Positions 8,445 through 17,644 are shown, numbered from the stretch's first letter. The stretch: 64,000 nucleotides of DNA from Pseudofulvibacter geojedonensis (GCF_042675745.1 NZ_JBHTJM010000010.1:124001-188000); one strand, 5' to 3'. The notes: generated by a model not told the origin, from the letters alone. Numbers and translations are program-made.

Positions 8445-9017
8445 TTATTTTATTTTTGCCCTTATTTTACTAACGAACTCTGGCGACATACCCAAGTATG
8501 AGGCAATCATATATTGAGGAACTCTTTGAGCGAACTCTGGGTTTTCAGATATAAAAAGACGAAATTGTTCCTCACCTTTAAGACTGTAAATATACTCGAT
8601 TCTTTTTTGAATGGGTATATAGGTTCTTTCCATTACTTTTCGAAACAAACGTTCAGTTTTTGGTAGTTTCTCGCACAAATCGTCAAATTTTTCTTGTGGA
8701 AGTTCGAGCAATTCTGTATACTCAATTGTTTGGATATTTAGTGTAGATGATTTATTAGTAATCAAACTTTCATAATCGGTTATCCACCAATTGTCAATTC
8801 CGAAATGTATAATTTGTTCGTTTCCTTTATTGTCTATATAAAATAGACGAACACAGCCTTTTGTAATGAAATATCTTGATTTGCAAAATTGACCTGCTTT
8901 TAACAGAAATTCCTTTTTCTTTAATTTTCTTAATTTTAAATAAGATTGAAAAATTTCATTTTCTTTTTCCGAAAAAGTCACATATCTTTTTATGTAATCA
9001 GTCAGATTTTGGTTCAT
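8445..9017 (-). CDS. Crp/Fnr-family transcriptional regulator
   Basis: A 190-residue protein with an N-terminal cyclic-nucleotide-binding-like beta barrel (residues 25-120; KKEFLLKAGQ and ITKGCVRLFYID) and a C-terminal helix-turn-helix (VPQYMIASYLGMSPEFVSKI). The domain order and size match the small Crp/Fnr-like activators of Bacteroidota. The usual cAMP-binding arginine context is not preserved, so the effector is unknown. It lies directly upstream of the DJ-1-like lipoprotein gene in the same direction and may control it. Confidence 0.87.
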   Translation of the reverse strand: MNQNLTDYIKRYVTFSEKENEIFQSYLKLRKLKKKEFLLKAGQFCKSRYFITKGCVRLFYIDNKGNEQIIHFGIDNWWITDYESLITNKSSTLNIQTIEYTELLELPQEKFDDLCEKLPKTERLFRKVMERTYIPIQKRIEYIYSLKGEEQFRLFISENPEFAQRVPQYMIASYLGMSPEFVSKIRAKIK

Positions 9018-9138
9018 TTACTTTCTATTTCGGATTGGTTTTTTGTGTGTTGCTGGTAACTAAGTTAAGATAAAAAGGAGTTTCAATTCTTTTTATCTGC
9101 GGTTAAACGAAGTTAGTTGTTTTTGTTAAAAAAGTCAA

Positions 9139-9825
9139 TTAAGAATAGATTAATTTATAGCCATAACCTCTCACATTAATTATAGAGATGCTATCGTCTT
9201 TTTTTAGTTTTTTGCGTAGTTTGCTTATAAAAACATCCATACTTCGTGCATTGAAAAAATCGTCACTACCCCAAAGTTTTTTTAGTATGAAACTACGGTC
9301 TAATATTTCGTTCTTTTTTTGAGTTAAATGATATAATAACTCAGCTTCGCGGTGAGTAAGTAAAATTTCTTCTTTCTCGTGTACTAGTAATTGTTTGGTG
9401 TAGTTAAATGTATAATTGCCTAAAGTTATTTCAGACTGATTATTTTGCTTAGGAATTCTATTGAGTAATGCTTGAATACGAACAATTAATTCTTCCATAG
9501 AAAAAGGTTTTTTTAAATAATCATTCCCTCCATGATTAAAACCTTCTACCACATCTTTGGTTTGAGATTTAGCAGTTAAAAAGATAATTGGTATTTCAGG
9601 GTTTTCTGCTCTTATTTCTTTTGCCAAAGTAAAACCATCTTTTTTAGGCATCATTACATCTAAAACCAAAATGTTAGGGTTTTCTTTTTTGTATATAGTA
9701 TAAGCTTCTTCTCCGTTAGTTGCATGAAATACCTCAAAGTTTCTAGTTTCTAGACTTTCTTTTACAATTTGTCCCAAGCTTACTTCGTCTTCAGCTAAAA
9801 GTAATTTAATAGCTTGTTTATTCAT
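9139..9825 (-). CDS. OmpR-family response regulator
   Basis: A 228-residue regulator with a receiver domain (phospho-acceptor Asp56 in LVLDVMMPKKDG, Lys in YLKKPF) and a winged-helix DNA-binding domain ending IINVRGYGYKLIYS. It overlaps the upstream kinase by 8 bases, so translation is coupled. Layout and partner resemble the RprX/RprY systems of Bacteroidota. Candidate target: the divergent GLPGLI/outer-membrane genes, whose promoter region holds three TTAAC repeats at 10-base period. Confidence 0.95.
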   Translation of the reverse strand: MNKQAIKLLLAEDEVSLGQIVKESLETRNFEVFHATNGEEAYTIYKKENPNILVLDVMMPKKDGFTLAKEIRAENPEIPIIFLTAKSQTKDVVEGFNHGGNDYLKKPFSMEELIVRIQALLNRIPKQNNQSEITLGNYTFNYTKQLLVHEKEEILLTHREAELLYHLTQKKNEILDRSFILKKLWGSDDFFNARSMDVFISKLRKKLKKDDSISIINVRGYGYKLIYS

Positions 9826-11365
9826 CTTTTAAACTAATTTTAAACTGAGTTAAATTATTGTTTGAGTTAACAATGATGCTACCCAAATGTTTTTCAACAA
9901 TTTTTTTGGTGTAATACAAGCCAATGCCAAAACCTTTTACATCGTGTGTATTTCCTTTAGGTACTCGATAAAATTTATCGAAGATTTTTTCTTGCTGATT
10001 TTTAGAAATTCCAGTTCCGTTATCGCTTATAGATATTTCTATTTGGTTGAGTAGTATATTGCAATTTACCTCAATAATATCTCCTCCGTACTTAATGGCA
10101 TTGTCAATTAAATTAGAAATGGCATTTTCAAAATGAAAAACATCAATAGCAATTGTTTTTTCATTGACGTTGCTACTAAATACCAACTTTTTTTCTGGTG
10201 CTAGTAATTGATGTTTTTGAGTAATGGTTTCTAATAAGTCTATTAGGTTGACATCTTCTTTTTTAAGGAATAGCTTCTCACTGTCTAGTGTTGCTGTTTC
10301 TAATAATTTTTCAACCATTAAATGTAGTTTTTTAAGCTGAAGGTTAGAAATAGAAAGGTATTTTTTAGTTTTTTCAGTATCGTTAGTTGCATTAAAATTT
10401 TCTATAGCTTCTAATGCGGTTCTTACTGTTGTAATAGGAGTTTTAAACTCGTGAGTGATGTTACTAATAAGATCGTTTTTAATTTCTGCCAACTCCTTTT
10501 GTTTGTTAATTACTTTTAGTAAGTACAGCAAACTACTTAAAACGGATAGAGATAATAGGAACGATAAAAGTATACCAGTACTACTCCTTTTAAAAGCTTC
10601 TTTGGTGGCTTCTGTATAGCGTAAAGAGATTTTTTCATTTCCTTTAATAAAAGTAGACTTGGCATTGATGATTTGAGAATCGTCTATAGATTGATCTTTG
10701 TTAGATTGGTGTTTTAATTGATTTTGAATTCGATGTTCTATACTATACTCTAAATCTATATTTTTTTTGTTTAATTGATTTTGAAACAATGAATCTACTT
10801 GTTGGTAATTTACTTCTTTGTTTAAAAAAGAAATAAAGATTGAATTTAAATCGTGTCTTAATTCTAAACTATCAATAGATTTATTTCCTCTTAAAATTTT
10901 AATAGGCTTGTTGTTTTCTTTTATAACAAGTTTATGATGTGAACTATCTGCATTAATAGTATCATTAATCATTAAATTATTAGTAAGGTTAATAAATATT
11001 GAATCGGTATCTATTGTTTGATGGACCTTGCTAGAATCTGTTATTTCGATTTCTGTAATCGCAAAATCGATATTCTTGGTTTTCTTCCTTATACTCTTTA
11101 TTTGCTTCTGTTTAGGTAATACACTATCTAAACTCTGAAAACCCGGAAAATTATTAGAACTAGACACAAAAGTAAAAAGATCTTCTTTAGCTAAGTCTGC
11201 ATAATACTCTTCAATAGCGTTGTCAAAACTTAACTGAATTTCATTATTAACTCGTTGCTTATTTTCTTGATAGTTTTTGTAATTCCAGTAAAACTGAACC
11301 AAAATAGTACTAACAATAGTAAAAGCAATAAGATAAAATATCCAGGTGTACTTTTTCTTGTTCAT
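9818..11365 (-). CDS. Sensor histidine kinase with large periplasmic domain
   Basis: A 515-residue inner-membrane kinase. TM1 is at about residues 8-27, a periplasmic domain spans about 30-262 with no recognised fold, and TM2 is at about 264-284. HisKA follows with His305 in SNITHEFKTPITTVR, then the HATPase (NLIDNAIKYGG, SDNGTGI, GFGIGLYYTK). It overlaps the response regulator. The periplasmic part is unusually rich in Asp, Ser and Asn, and its signal is unknown. Family knowledge suggests envelope or outer-membrane stress sensing. Confidence 0.95.
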   Translation of the reverse strand: MNKKKYTWIFYLIAFTIVSTILVQFYWNYKNYQENKQRVNNEIQLSFDNAIEEYYADLAKEDLFTFVSSSNNFPGFQSLDSVLPKQKQIKSIRKKTKNIDFAITEIEITDSSKVHQTIDTDSIFINLTNNLMINDTINADSSHHKLVIKENNKPIKILRGNKSIDSLELRHDLNSIFISFLNKEVNYQQVDSLFQNQLNKKNIDLEYSIEHRIQNQLKHQSNKDQSIDDSQIINAKSTFIKGNEKISLRYTEATKEAFKRSSTGILLSFLLSLSVLSSLLYLLKVINKQKELAEIKNDLISNITHEFKTPITTVRTALEAIENFNATNDTEKTKKYLSISNLQLKKLHLMVEKLLETATLDSEKLFLKKEDVNLIDLLETITQKHQLLAPEKKLVFSSNVNEKTIAIDVFHFENAISNLIDNAIKYGGDIIEVNCNILLNQIEISISDNGTGISKNQQEKIFDKFYRVPKGNTHDVKGFGIGLYYTKKIVEKHLGSIIVNSNNNLTQFKISLKDE

Positions 11366-11406
11366 ATTTCAAAAGTAAGATTTAAAATAATAAGTAAAGC
11401 TTTCTA

Positions 11407-11461
11407 TTAACACACGTTAACACTCATTAACTTAAAAGAAGATAAATCTGCTTCATCTTTG
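11407..11461 (+). promoter_or_regulatory. Triple TTAAC operator and promoter of the GLPGLI operon
   Basis: TTAAC occurs at 11407, 11417 and 11427, exactly 10 bases apart, within TTAACACACG, TTAACACTCA and TTAACTTAAA. Same-face direct repeats of this period are how OmpR-family regulators bind. CATCTTTG at 11454-11461, one mismatch from TAnnTTTG, lies 22 bases downstream, and the start codon is at 11505. The site sits between the two-component genes and the GLPGLI genes. Confidence 0.6.
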
Positions 11462-11504
11462 TAGTAGTTAATTAAAAAACGAACATTAATCAAATAAAAT
11501 TAAA

Positions 11505-12314
11505 ATGAAAAAAGTTCTATTTATTGCAGTATTATTATTGTCGGGAGTAATTCTTGCACAAGATTTTCAAGGTATAGCTACGTATAAATCTCATAGAAAG
11601 TTAGACGATTTTAAAGTAGATGGAGACGGCCCACAGAACGACGCTTTACAAAAGCAAATAGAAGAGCAGTTAAAGAAACAATTTCAAAGAGAGTACACGC
11701 TGAAATTTACCAAAGAAGCTTCTATGTACCAGCAAGTAGAAAAGTTAAGCGCACCCCAGCCTCAAACTTCAGGTATCAATATAACTATAGATGAAAGTTC
11801 TAATTTGTTATTTAAAAACATAAAAGAAAAAAGATATAGTAACCAAACAGATATTATGGGGAAACAGTTTTTAATTAAAGATGAATTGCAACCAAGAGAT
11901 TGGGTGTTAGGAAAAGAGAAGAAGTTTATTGGTGAGTACGAATGCTATAAAGCAACTTATGAAGATGAATATACCATGCAAACCGTGAACGATGGTGAGA
12001 TAACAGAAGTTAAAAAGAAACGATTGGTAACGGCATGGTATACGCCTCAAATACCAATTAGTAATGGTCCTGCTGAATATGAAGGTTTACCGGGCTTAAT
12101 TTTAGAAATAAACGATGGGCAATTAACATTGATTTGTAGCAAAATTGTAATAAATCCTAAAGAAGCTATCGATTTAAAAGAGCCAACTAAAGGAAAAGTA
12201 GTTACAGAAGAAAAGTTTAGTGAAATAATGGAAAAGAAAAATAAAGAGATGATGGAGCGTATGAGAGGTAGAAATAGAGATGGTGAACAAAGAGTAATGA
12301 TAATAGGAAATTAG
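11505..12314 (+). CDS. GLPGLI family protein
   Basis: An exported 269-residue protein (signal peptide ending GVILAQDFQG) carrying EYEGLPGLILEI near residue 190, the defining motif of the GLPGLI family in Bacteroidota. The preceding WYTPQIPISNGP is also typical. Members are usually encoded next to TonB-dependent or related barrels; the function is unknown. First gene of an operon with a second GLPGLI protein and an outer-membrane barrel. Confidence 0.93.
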   Translation: MKKVLFIAVLLLSGVILAQDFQGIATYKSHRKLDDFKVDGDGPQNDALQKQIEEQLKKQFQREYTLKFTKEASMYQQVEKLSAPQPQTSGINITIDESSNLLFKNIKEKRYSNQTDIMGKQFLIKDELQPRDWVLGKEKKFIGEYECYKATYEDEYTMQTVNDGEITEVKKKRLVTAWYTPQIPISNGPAEYEGLPGLILEINDGQLTLICSKIVINPKEAIDLKEPTKGKVVTEEKFSEIMEKKNKEMMERMRGRNRDGEQRVMIIGN

Positions 12315-12385
12315 TATTAAGGTATTTTTTAACATTTACAAATTAAACCTTTTCTAAAAAGTTTATTCTAAGTGTGGTAACAAAT

Positions 12386-12404
12386 TAAGACGATTGTCGT
12401 CTTA
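12386..12404. repeat. 8-bp inverted repeat between the GLPGLI genes
   Basis: TAAGACGA at 12386-12393 and TCGTCTTA at 12397-12404 form a perfect hairpin with a TTG loop, 30 bases before the next start. There is no T run, so it is not a standard terminator. It could be an operator or an mRNA-processing or stability element that sets relative expression. Confidence 0.5.
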
Positions 12405-12433
12405 TGTTGAGTAATTACTTTAAAATAAACAAA

Positions 12434-13309
12434 ATGAAACTTATTATTACTTCTTTTTTATTGCTTTTTAGCATGCTGATTTCTGCTCAAGATTTTCAAG
12501 GAAAAGCGATTTATCAGTCTAAAACTTCTTTTGATTTTAGCCAAATGGGACCAAGAGCTCAGCAAATGTCTGAAGAGCAAAAAAAGCAAATGTTAGATAG
12601 AATGAAACCAATGTTAGAAAAAACCTATGTGTTAACATTCAATAAATCTGAATCTGTTTTTAAAGAAGAAGAAAAGCTAGAAGCTCCAGGTCAAGGAGGA
12701 GGATGGGGAAGAATGATGGGTAAAAGTTTTTCGCCAGGGAAACAATATAAAGATATTAAAGAAAATAAATGGTTAGAGAAGAGAGATTTTTTTGGTAAAC
12801 AGTTTTTAATAAAAGAGCCTTTAAAAAAGTTAGATTGGAAGTTGGGAAGCGAAACCAAAATTATCGGAAATTATACTTGTTATAAAGCTACAGCTATAAA
12901 AGAAGTAGATGAAATGGACTGGAGAAGTATGCGTAGAAGAAAGCCAAAGACATCTGAAGATAAAGATAGTTTAGCTAAAGATTCTATTTCAAATAAAGAT
13001 CCTATGAGTGAAATAGAAACGCCAAAAACGATAGAGGTTACCGCTTGGTACACACCACAGGTTCCGGTAAGTCAAGGACCGAGTAAGTACTGGGGATTAC
13101 CGGGTTTAATATTAGAGGTTAATGCAGATAGAACAACGATTCTTTGCACTAAAATTGTAATGAATCCAGGAGAGAAAGAAACTATAGAAGCTCCCTCTAA
13201 AGGAAAAGAAGTTACTACTAAAGAATACAATGATATTGTAAAGAAAAAGATGGAAGAAATGCGTGAAATGTACCGCGGAAGAAGAGGTGGAGGAGGATTC
13301 CGTCATTAA
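12434..13309 (+). CDS. GLPGLI family protein (second copy)
   Basis: A protein of about 291 residues starting MKLIITSFLLLFSMLISAQDFQG; the ATG at 12434 gives a proper signal peptide, unlike an upstream ATG. KYWGLPGLILEV with WYTPQVPVSQGP marks the family. It is a diverged tandem paralogue of the preceding gene, sharing the start (AQDFQGxA), the FGKQFLIK segment and the motif. It differs by a Met/Gln/Gly-rich region (QAPGQGGGWGRMMGKS-like) and a Gly/Arg-rich tail. Confidence 0.92.
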   Translation: MKLIITSFLLLFSMLISAQDFQGKAIYQSKTSFDFSQMGPRAQQMSEEQKKQMLDRMKPMLEKTYVLTFNKSESVFKEEEKLEAPGQGGGWGRMMGKSFSPGKQYKDIKENKWLEKRDFFGKQFLIKEPLKKLDWKLGSETKIIGNYTCYKATAIKEVDEMDWRSMRRRKPKTSEDKDSLAKDSISNKDPMSEIETPKTIEVTAWYTPQVPVSQGPSKYWGLPGLILEVNADRTTILCTKIVMNPGEKETIEAPSKGKEVTTKEYNDIVKKKMEEMREMYRGRRGGGGFRH

Positions 13310-13337
13310 TTTAATAAAAAGCTAACTCAAAATCATC

Positions 13338-16061
13338 ATGCAAAAAATAATATTAGCCCTATTGTTGTTAATAGGGGGGCAATCTTTTGCTCAAATAAGA
13401 GTAGAAGGTGTGGTAAAGGACTCCTTAGGAAATCCTTTAGAAATGGCTAATGTAATAGCTATTAATAAAGCAACCAAGGCCTTAGATTCATATGGAATTA
13501 CCAACAGTGACGGAAAATACAAATTGTCTCTTAAAGAGAATGATACATATGAATTACAGGTAAGCTACATAGGTTTAAAAACACTTAAGACTACTGTAGA
13601 AACTAAAGAAGAAAATATTAATAAAAACTTTAGTTTAGAGCCAGACAATACCTTAGAAGAAGTAGAGTTAACTTATGAAATGCCAGTTACTGTTAAAGGA
13701 GATACACTGGTTTATAATGCAGATTCTTTTACAAGCGGAACAGAGAAAAAGCTAGAAGATGTTTTGAATAAATTACCAGGAGTAGAAGTTACCGATGACG
13801 GAGAAATAGAAGTAGAAGGTAAGACTGTTGGAAAGGTAATGGTAGAAGGAAAAGATTTTTTTGATGGCGACTCTAAATTAGCAACAAAAAATATTCCGGC
13901 AGATGCAGTAAGTAAAGTTGAGGTTTTAAAGAATCATAACGATGTAGGACAATTAAGGGGGCTTGGTAATGATGAAGATAATATAGCCATTAATATTAAA
14001 CTTAAAGAAGGTAAAAAGAACTTTTGGTTTGGAGAAGTTACTGCTGGTGCAGGCTTAGACGAACGTTATTTGGTACACCCTAAGTTGTTTTACTATAGCC
14101 CTAAATACAGTGTGAATATTATTACCGATATGAATAATATTGGAGAGATACCATTTACAAGAAGAGATTATTTTAAGTTTACAGGTGGTTTTAGAGGAGC
14201 TAATAGAAGTAGTGGTACCAATTTTAATGTAGCGTCAAGCGATATGGGTTTTTTAACTATGAGAAATGATAAGGCTCAAGAAATCAATACAAAGTTTGGA
14301 GCAGCTAACTTTAGTTATTCGCCAAAAAAATCTTGGGATATAAGTGGATTTGGTATTTTTTCAGGCACTAGAACAGACATGTTAGAAAATGGTTTTTCTA
14401 GAACAACCATTCCTGAACATCCAGACCCTAACAACCCTAATAATACTGTCCCAGAACAGGTTATAGACGAATCTACTACTAGCAAAACTCATCAGAAATC
14501 TGATTTAGGATTATTTAAATTAAGTACTGTTTACAAGCCAAACTCTAATAATCAGTTAGATTATGATGCTTTTGTGAAAATATCTGGACAAAGAGAAAGA
14601 CAAGGTTTAAATTCGTCTTTATACGACTTAATAGGAGAGCAACAAGAGCAAAACCCTTTTAGCTTAAATCAGAACTTAAATTATTACTATACATTAAACG
14701 ATAAAAATATTTTTGCTTTAGAGGTTCAGCATTTATGGCAAGACGAAGACCCTTTTTATAATGCTATTATCGAGAATAATAATACTTACTCGTTCGATAC
14801 GGTACTGAATTTAGACAATTCAACCAACGGTTATAATTTAAATCAAGAGAAGCGAGTTAAAACCAATAAATTTGATGCTAAAATAGACTATTGGTATGTG
14901 TTAAACGACAAGAGTAATATTAATATTACCGTAGGAGAAATGTTTAGCAAACAACAATTCAATTCAGAATTGTATCAGATATTAGATTCTGGATCAGTTA
15001 ATAATTTAACTCCATCAATTGGTAGCTCGGTAAATAATATAGCTTATAAGTTTAATGATTTATATGTTGGCTTGCATTATAAGCTTAAAGTTGGGAAGTT
15101 TACTTTTACTCCAGGAGCATCGTTACATTACTATTCTATGAATAACGAACAGTTTGGAACAGGTTATACGGATAATTTTGTGAGGCTATTACCAGATTTC
15201 AATACAAGAATTCAGTTAAAGAGCTCGGAGAACATTAATATCAATTACCAGATGCAAACAGATTTTACAGATGTAAATCAGCTAGCAGAAGGTTTGGTAA
15301 TGAATAATTATAATAGTCTGTTTGCGGGGAATAGGCAATTAGAAAATGCATTATCGCATAATTTTAATTTGAGTTACTTTAGTTTTAACATGTTTAATTA
15401 CACCAATGTATTTGCTATGATTAATTATAATAAAAGAGAAGATGCGGTAAGAGGAATTGCTCAGTCTATACCCAATACCAATTTGCAAACTTCTACTTCT
15501 ACGAACTCTAATTTCGCAGATGAGTCCTTGTCGGCCAATGGTAGGTTTGAAAGAACTATAGGTAAGTTTAAGGCATCTGTTAGAGCTAGCATCTCTTATT
15601 CTAAGTTTAACCAAATTAATAACGGGCAGCGTTTTATTAATGAGTCAATAACTCAGACCTATACACCTAGATTGGGAACCAATTTTAGGGAAGCACCTAA
15701 TTTCGACATTGGTTATCGTTTTACGATTAACAAGTATTTACAAGGAAACGAGAGTAAATTTATAACTCAGGCACCGTTTATTCGTTTTGATGCTTTATTT
15801 TTAAAGAACTTTGTTTTTAAAGCAGATTACACGTATAATAATTATAAAAACGAAGAAAGAACAATTAATGAATATTCATTTTTAGATGCAGATTTAACCT
15901 ATCAGAAAAAAGATAGTAAGTGGGAGTATACTATTGGAGCTACCAATATATTAGATACAGAGTCGTTAAACCAAGATAACAGTTCGGACTTTAGTATAAA
16001 TACTAGTGAGTATTTTGTTCAGCCAAGATATTTAGTGTTTAAAATAAAGTATAATTTGTAA
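13338..16061 (+). CDS. Outer-membrane beta-barrel receptor with carboxypeptidase-like domain
   Basis: A 907-residue outer-membrane protein. It has a signal peptide (ending GGQSFAQ), a CarboxypepD_reg-like domain (about residues 20-105, VEGVVKDSLGNPLEMANV), a plug-like region (about 115-225, VLNKLPGVEVTDDG) and a long barrel of the OMP_b-brl_3 type to the C-terminal YLVFKIKYNL. No TonB box is obvious. It is the third gene of the operon with the GLPGLI pair. The family is related to TonB-dependent receptors; the substrate is unknown. Confidence 0.9.
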   Translation: MQKIILALLLLIGGQSFAQIRVEGVVKDSLGNPLEMANVIAINKATKALDSYGITNSDGKYKLSLKENDTYELQVSYIGLKTLKTTVETKEENINKNFSLEPDNTLEEVELTYEMPVTVKGDTLVYNADSFTSGTEKKLEDVLNKLPGVEVTDDGEIEVEGKTVGKVMVEGKDFFDGDSKLATKNIPADAVSKVEVLKNHNDVGQLRGLGNDEDNIAINIKLKEGKKNFWFGEVTAGAGLDERYLVHPKLFYYSPKYSVNIITDMNNIGEIPFTRRDYFKFTGGFRGANRSSGTNFNVASSDMGFLTMRNDKAQEINTKFGAANFSYSPKKSWDISGFGIFSGTRTDMLENGFSRTTIPEHPDPNNPNNTVPEQVIDESTTSKTHQKSDLGLFKLSTVYKPNSNNQLDYDAFVKISGQRERQGLNSSLYDLIGEQQEQNPFSLNQNLNYYYTLNDKNIFALEVQHLWQDEDPFYNAIIENNNTYSFDTVLNLDNSTNGYNLNQEKRVKTNKFDAKIDYWYVLNDKSNINITVGEMFSKQQFNSELYQILDSGSVNNLTPSIGSSVNNIAYKFNDLYVGLHYKLKVGKFTFTPGASLHYYSMNNEQFGTGYTDNFVRLLPDFNTRIQLKSSENININYQMQTDFTDVNQLAEGLVMNNYNSLFAGNRQLENALSHNFNLSYFSFNMFNYTNVFAMINYNKREDAVRGIAQSIPNTNLQTSTSTNSNFADESLSANGRFERTIGKFKASVRASISYSKFNQINNGQRFINESITQTYTPRLGTNFREAPNFDIGYRFTINKYLQGNESKFITQAPFIRFDALFLKNFVFKADYTYNNYKNEERTINEYSFLDADLTYQKKDSKWEYTIGATNILDTESLNQDNSSDFSINTSEYFVQPRYLVFKIKYNL

Positions 16062-16078
16062 CCGCCAGTTTTATAAAA

Positions 16079-16110
16079 CAAAAAGCCGAAACGTAAGTTT
16101 CGGCTTTTGT
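16079..16110. terminator. Bidirectional terminator, receptor gene / metK
   Basis: The stem AAAAGCCGAAAC / GTTTCGGCTTTT around 16081-16108 has T-rich flanks on both strands and lies between two converging genes. Confidence 0.85.
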
Positions 16111-16129
16111 TATTTTAGATTAGAAGTTT

Positions 16130-17383
16130 TTACAATTCAAAAGCCTCTTTTACTTGATCTACATAATCTAATTTTTCCCAAGTAAATAATTCTACTTCAA
16201 TTTCTTTACTATCTCCATTAGGTTGAGTAAACGTTTTAGTAATCGTTTCTGTTTTACGTCCCATATGTCCGTAAGCAGCAGTTTCGCTATACATTGGTTG
16301 GCGTAATTTTAAACGCTCTTCTATAGCAGCTGGACGCATATCGAATATTTCAGATACTTTTTCTGCAATTTCTCCATCTGTCATATTAAACGGGCAAGTC
16401 CCGTAAGTATCGATAAATATCCCCATTGGTTCTACAACACCAATAGCATAAGAAACTTGTACCAATACTTCGTCGCAAACACCAGCAGCTACTAAGTTTT
16501 TAGCAATATGTCTGGTAGCATAAGCTGCACTACGGTCTACTTTACTCGGATCTTTTCCAGAAAAAGCTCCACCACCATGTGCTCCTTTACCACCATAAGT
16601 ATCTACAATTATCTTTCTTCCTGTTAAACCAGTATCTCCATGCGGACCACCAATAACAAACTTTCCAGTTGGATTAATATGATATTTAATATCATCTTTA
16701 AATAATACTTGAATATGCTTAGGTAATTTAGCAATTACTCTAGGTATTAATATCTCAACAATGTCTTTTCTAATTTTAGCTAACATTTCTTCGTCAGATC
16801 CAAAATCATCGTGTTGAGTAGATACAACAATAGCATCTATTCGTTGAGGTTGGTTATCGTCTGAATATTCAATAGTTACCTGACTTTTAGAGTCGGGTCT
16901 TAAATAAGTAATGTCTTTATTTTCTCTTCTTAATTCAGCTAACTCAATTAAAATTCTATGAGATAAATCTAAAGCTAAAGGCATGAAGTTTTCTGTTTCA
17001 CGGGTAGCATAACCAAACATCATTCCTTGGTCTCCAGCTCCTTGTTCCTCTTTACTAGCTCTATCTACACCACGATTAATATCATCAGATTGTTCATGTA
17101 TTGCCGATAAAACTCCGCAAGAATTTCCATCAAACATATACTCACCTTTGGTATATCCTATTTTATTAATGGTTTCTCTAGCAATTTTCTGTACATCTAA
17201 ATACGTTTTAGATTTTACTTCTCCTGCTAATACCACTTGTCCCGTAGTTACTAAAGTTTCACAAGCAACTTTAGAGTCTTCATCAAAAGCTAAAAAGTTA
17301 TCTATTAAAGCATCACTAATTTGATCTGCTACTTTATCTGGATGTCCTTCAGAAACTGATTCTGACGTAAATAAATATGCCAT
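16130..17383 (-). CDS. metK: S-adenosylmethionine synthetase
   Basis: Makes S-adenosylmethionine from methionine and ATP. The 417-residue protein carries SEGHPDKVADQISDALID (ATP/methionine-binding start), the GAGDQGMMFGYA hexapeptide region and the GGGAFSGKDPSKVDRSAAY P-loop-like motif. It is slightly longer than the E. coli enzyme (384), with a Bacteroidota-type C-terminal tail. A SAM-II riboswitch lies in its 5' leader, so its product should repress it. Confidence 0.98.
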   Translation of the reverse strand: MAYLFTSESVSEGHPDKVADQISDALIDNFLAFDEDSKVACETLVTTGQVVLAGEVKSKTYLDVQKIARETINKIGYTKGEYMFDGNSCGVLSAIHEQSDDINRGVDRASKEEQGAGDQGMMFGYATRETENFMPLALDLSHRILIELAELRRENKDITYLRPDSKSQVTIEYSDDNQPQRIDAIVVSTQHDDFGSDEEMLAKIRKDIVEILIPRVIAKLPKHIQVLFKDDIKYHINPTGKFVIGGPHGDTGLTGRKIIVDTYGGKGAHGGGAFSGKDPSKVDRSAAYATRHIAKNLVAAGVCDEVLVQVSYAIGVVEPMGIFIDTYGTCPFNMTDGEIAEKVSEIFDMRPAAIEERLKLRQPMYSETAAYGHMGRKTETITKTFTQPNGDSKEIEVELFTWEKLDYVDQVKEAFEL

Positions 17384-17440
17384 TATTTTAATTTAAATTG
17401 TCTGAGAAGATTTGACGTATGCGCCTAAAGAAGTTTACAC

Positions 17441-17490
17441 TGCTTTAGCATTTTTTTATGAGGTTGCAATCAGTCAAATCCTTCCTCTGG
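17441..17490 (-). ncRNA. SAM-II riboswitch in the metK leader
   Basis: Read on the - strand, a GAGG/CCTC P1 stem (17484-17487 with 17460-17463) encloses GATTTGACTGATTGCAA. An A-rich linker and TGCTAAAGCAGT follow. GATTT, TTGCAA and GCTAAA are the conserved SAM-II blocks, and ACTG in the loop can pair with CAGT after TAAAG to form the pseudoknot. SAM-II is known from alphaproteobacteria and Bacteroidota. The aptamer starts about 10 bases after the predicted transcription start and is about 60 bases before the metK ATG. Confidence 0.88.
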
Positions 17491-17505
17491 TTTTTAATTA
17501 GACAG

Positions 17506-17536
17506 CAAAAGTAATTAAAAGTATGATAGTTACAAA
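17506..17536 (-). promoter_or_regulatory. metK promoter
   Basis: On the - strand, TTTTG at about 17533-17537 is followed by a 19-base spacer and then TACTTTTG at 17506-17513. This is a full Bacteroidota housekeeping promoter. Transcription from about 17499 would place the riboswitch at the start of the mRNA. Confidence 0.8.
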
Positions 17537-17555
17537 AGCAATTAGTTCTAAAATT

Positions 17556-17586
17556 ATTCGTCGACATTTTTTATGTCATTCGTCGA
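17556..17586 (+). promoter_or_regulatory. Direct-repeat operator A (LytTR-like)
   Basis: ATTCGTCGA occurs at 17556-17564 and, identically, at 17578-17586, a 22-base period. It lies upstream of the T9SS surface protein. The same type of repeat recurs upstream of the H-NOX operon and several polysaccharide genes (20267, 23977, 29748; weaker at 24041 and 33140). Direct 9-mers two helical turns apart are typical for LytTR regulators. Confidence 0.6.
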
Positions 17587-17636
17587 TAGCAGTTTAGGAT
17601 TAAACTAAAAAAAAGAATAGTAGCCATAACAAAAAA

Positions 17637-17644
17637 TATCTTTG
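17637..17644 (+). promoter_or_regulatory. -7 box of the T9SS surface-protein gene
   Basis: TATCTTTG matches TAnnTTTG exactly, 27 bases before the start codon and 50 bases after operator A. There is no TTG at -33, consistent with activator dependence. Confidence 0.6.

Noticed and set aside
8876..9073. 65-residue + strand ORF
   Set aside because: Antisense to the Crp-like gene start; low-complexity Phe/Leu composition.
17441..17490. SAM-I (S-box) riboswitch upstream of metK
   Set aside because: The GATTT, TTGCAA and GCTAAA blocks and compact pseudoknot fit SAM-II; the S-box four-way junction is absent.
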